Shown: positions 6,229-8,052 of the stretch, one piece after another
How the letters are laid out: every line of letters begins with the position of its first letter
How positions within the stretch are numbered: position 1 is the stretch's first letter
From: Bacillota bacterium
Lineage (GTDB): Bacteria > Bacillota > Clostridia > Peptostreptococcales > Anaerovoracaceae
Assembly (NCBI GenBank): GCA_017543805.1
Contig: JAFYFK010000213.1
Span: 1 to 8,052 of the forward strand
Reading direction: 5' to 3'
Length of the DNA stretch: 8,052 nt
Made by a program: the position numbers and the translations under genes
The notes under the pieces: generated by a model
The model's database searches: none
Told to the model about the DNA's origin: nothing
The model's input: the letters and a program-made list of their open reading frames with translations, nothing else

Positions 6229-6570
6229 TTAGACTAACTCAAGGAATACTGCTTCAGCAACGTCTCCCTGACGGGGTCCGAGCTTCAGGATCCTGGTGTA
6301 GCCGCCGTGGCGCTCGTCATACTTCGGAGCGATCTCGTCGAAGAGCTTTGCAACGACGTCCTCGTCCTTGATGTATGCCATAGCCTGTCTCTTGGCGTGA
6401 AGATCGTTCTTCTTTGCGAGAGTGATCAGCTTTTCCGCTTCTCTTCTGGCTTCCTTGGCTCTGCAGTCAGTGGTCTGAATGCGGCCGTAGCGGAAGAGAT
6501 CGGTAACGAGATTCCTCAGCATAGATCTTCTGTGGGCAGATTTTACTCCCAACTTTCTGTATCCGGGCAT
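6229..6570 (-). CDS. rplQ: 50S ribosomal protein L17 (bL17)
   Basis: The protein has 113 residues, typical for bacterial bL17. It starts MPGYRKLGVKSAHRRSMLRN and ends with the conserved YTRILKLGPRQGD block and VFLELV. It binds 23S rRNA in the large subunit. The ATG at 6570 is chosen because AAGGAGGA lies upstream at good spacing and MPGYRKLG is the conserved family start. A further in-frame ATG at 6600 would add ten unconserved residues and overlap the end of rpoA. The gap to the rpoA stop is 22 nt. It is the last gene of the operon, closed by the bidirectional terminator. Confidence 0.98.
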   Translation of the reverse strand: MPGYRKLGVKSAHRRSMLRNLVTDLFRYGRIQTTDCRAKEARREAEKLITLAKKNDLHAKRQAMAYIKDEDVVAKLFDEIAPKYDERHGGYTRILKLGPRQGDVAEAVFLELV

Positions 6571-6592
6571 TGGTGTTTCCTCCTTCCCGTAA

Positions 6593-7540
6593 CTACTCAT
6601 CGCTGGGCTTCAGACCCAGACCGAGTTCTTCTAACTTGTGCTTTACTTCGTCAAGGGACTTCTTTCCGAGGTTGCGGACCTTCATCATGTCCTCCTCGGT
6701 CTTCTTTGTGAGTTCCTCAACAGTATTGATATTAGCCCTCTTGAGGCAGTTGAAGGAACGAACGGAAAGCTCGAGTTCTTCAACGCTCATCTCAAGAACC
6801 TTTTCCTTCTTGTCGTCTTCCTTCTCGACCATGATCTCAACAGAGTCCATGCTGTCGGTAAGGTCTACGAACAGTCTGAGGTGCTCCTGCAGGATCCTTG
6901 CGCCGATGGATACGCCTTCGTCCGGGGCGATGCTTCCGTCGGTCCAGATCTCGAGGATAAGACGCTCAAAGTCGGTGACCTGTCCTACACGGGTGTTTTC
7001 CACGGTGTAGTTGACCTTGCGGACAGGGGTGAAGATGCTGTCGACCGGGATGACCGCGATCGGAGTAGTCTCATCCTTGTTCTGGTCTGCGGGCACGTAA
7101 CCGCGTCCTGTTGCGATATTGATCTCCATTACGAGGGTAGCGTTGTCTTCGAGCGTAGCGATGTGCAGCTCGGGGTTGGCTATCTCAAGGTCGCTGTCCG
7201 CGATGATGTCAGCTGCGGTGACCTCCTTGGGGCCTGCCGCGTTAATGATCGCGCGCTTCCTGTCGGATCCGTGGAGAGAAAGTGCCAGCTTCTTGAGATT
7301 CAGAATGATCTCGGCAACATCTTCCTTAACTCCGGGGATCGTGGAAAATTCGTGGAGAATGCCGTCTATCCTTACAGAGGTAACAGCAGCGCCGGGCAGG
7401 GAGCTCAGAAGTATCCTTCTTAAGCTGTTGCCGATGGTGTTGCCATAGCCGCGTTCGAGAGGTTCAACAACGAATTTGCCGTAGCAGGGATCTTCATCGG
7501 AACGAATATATTCGATGGTGGGCCTTTCAATTTCGATCAA
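6593..7540 (-). CDS. rpoA: DNA-directed RNA polymerase subunit alpha
   Basis: The protein has 315 residues, full length for a Bacillota alpha subunit. The N-terminal domain (about 1-230) drives dimerisation and beta/beta' assembly and shows GNSLRRILLSSLPGAAV (37-53) and IDGILHEFSTIPGV (58-71). An acidic/lysine-rich linker follows near 235-250. The C-terminal domain (about 256-310) has VRSFNCLKRANI, including R261, N264, C265 and K267, which correspond to the E. coli DNA-contact residues R265, N268, C269 and K271, and then NLGKKS. The start codon is TTG at 7540; AGAAGGAGG lies 9 nt upstream, no in-frame ATG exists between the upstream stop and this site, and the product begins with the conserved MIEIERP. 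It lies 57 nt after rpsD and 22 nt before rplQ, the standard alpha-operon order. Confidence 0.98.
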   Translation of the reverse strand: MIEIERPTIEYIRSDEDPCYGKFVVEPLERGYGNTIGNSLRRILLSSLPGAAVTSVRIDGILHEFSTIPGVKEDVAEIILNLKKLALSLHGSDRKRAIINAAGPKEVTAADIIADSDLEIANPELHIATLEDNATLVMEINIATGRGYVPADQNKDETTPIAVIPVDSIFTPVRKVNYTVENTRVGQVTDFERLILEIWTDGSIAPDEGVSIGARILQEHLRLFVDLTDSMDSVEIMVEKEDDKKEKVLEMSVEELELSVRSFNCLKRANINTVEELTKKTEEDMMKVRNLGKKSLDEVKHKLEELGLGLKPSDE

Positions 7541-7597
7541 CTCAAAATACCTCCTTCTAAAAATAATTCTGTGTTAAACGAATCTTTTTAAAAGCTA

Positions 7598-8052
7598 TTA
7601 TTTCGAGTAGAGCTCGACGATCAGGTGCTCCGCTACCGGTGTATCGATCTGGGCTCTGGTCGGTACGGAGAGTACCTTTCCTTCGAGCTTGTCGGTATCG
7701 ATGGTGACCCATTCCGGAGTGCTGATGGTCATTTCCTTGATCTCTTTGAATTTCGGGGAAGAGGTGCTCTTCGCCTTGACAGCGATAACGTCGCCGGGCT
7801 TTACCTGGAGAGAAGGAATGTCTGCCTTCTTGCCGTTTACGGTGAAGTGTCCGTGAGTTACGAGCTGACGGGCTTCCTTTCTGGAGGAAGCGAATCCCAT
7901 ACGGAATACGGTGTTGTCGAGTCTGGTCTCGAGCATAACGAGGAGGTTTTCACCTGTGATGCCCTGCTTAGCCTCAGCCTTGACAAAGTAGTTGTGGAAC
8001 TGAGTTTCCTGAAGTCCGTAGAATCTCTTTGCCTTCTGCTTTTCTCTTAACT
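7598..8052 (-). CDS. rpsD: 30S ribosomal protein S4 (uS4), C-terminal part, 5' end outside window
   Basis: The reading frame stays open to the right edge, giving 150 complete codons before the TAA at 7598-7600. The visible protein begins LREKQKAKRFYGLQETQFHNYF, continues through KQGITGENLLVMLETRLDNT and the S4 RNA-binding domain (RMGFASSRKEARQLVTHGHF, VNGKK), and ends HLIVELYSK as in family members of about 200 residues. About 50-60 N-terminal residues are missing, so it cannot be seen whether the zinc-binding cysteine form is present. An internal ATG at 7936 is not the start, because conserved sequence lies upstream of it. S4 is a primary 16S rRNA-binding assembly protein and in several bacteria represses its own operon. 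Confidence 0.97.
   Translation of the reverse strand, partial: LREKQKAKRFYGLQETQFHNYFVKAEAKQGITGENLLVMLETRLDNTVFRMGFASSRKEARQLVTHGHFTVNGKKADIPSLQVKPGDVIAVKAKSTSSPKFKEIKEMTISTPEWVTIDTDKLEGKVLSVPTRAQIDTPVAEHLIVELYSK

Noticed and set aside
6571..6600. Upstream ATG start for L17
   Set aside because: It overlaps the rpoA end; the family-conserved MPGYRKLG start at 6570 has the proper RBS.
6638..7423. 261-codon plus-strand open frame opposite rpoA
   Set aside because: It is an antisense shadow of the conserved rpoA gene, with no family features.

Overview
The window reads as chromosomal DNA from an anaerobic Bacillota (class Clostridia type). The basis is the clostridial-looking rpsD-rpoA-rplQ block, the strong AGGAGG-type ribosome binding sites, the SLH-anchored surface protein, the LrgAB pair and consensus SigA-like promoters. 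A family or genus cannot be fixed from this sequence alone.

Layout from left to right. (1) Positions 1-396, minus strand: the N-terminal 132 residues of an AEC-family permease, cut by the window edge. (2) Positions 397-559: a divergent promoter region with an extended -10 promoter on each strand and two interleaved perfect 7-bp inverted repeats over the rightward promoter. (3) Positions 560-3658, plus strand: a secreted 1032-residue surface protein with a signal peptide, a unique N-terminal beta-rich region, six tandem repeats of about 115-126 residues of cadherin-like (tandem-95-like) character, and three C-terminal SLH domains. It ends in a strong intrinsic terminator. (4) Positions 3787-4846, plus strand: lrgA and lrgB, overlapping by 8 bp. 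The promoter -10 box sits so close to the lrgA ATG that the mRNA is probably leaderless. (5) Positions 4893-4958: six exactly spaced 11-bp direct repeats (consensus TTGAYTTRTAY) in front of (6) a Fic-family protein with both an inhibitory and a catalytic motif and a C-terminal winged helix (4976-6166). (7) Positions 6182-6209: a bidirectional terminator between fic and the convergent ribosomal operon. (8) Positions 6229-8052, minus strand: rplQ, rpoA (TTG start) and the 3' part of rpsD, the distal end of the alpha operon.

The window therefore joins a conserved housekeeping operon end to envelope and accessory genes. The surface protein, LrgAB and AEC permease are all envelope-located, but nothing shows that they work as one system. 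The most unusual DNA is the helically phased 11-bp repeat array at the fic promoter, followed by the likely leaderless lrgA start and the nested inverted repeats over the surface-protein promoter. No mobile element, CRISPR array, tRNA or rRNA was seen.
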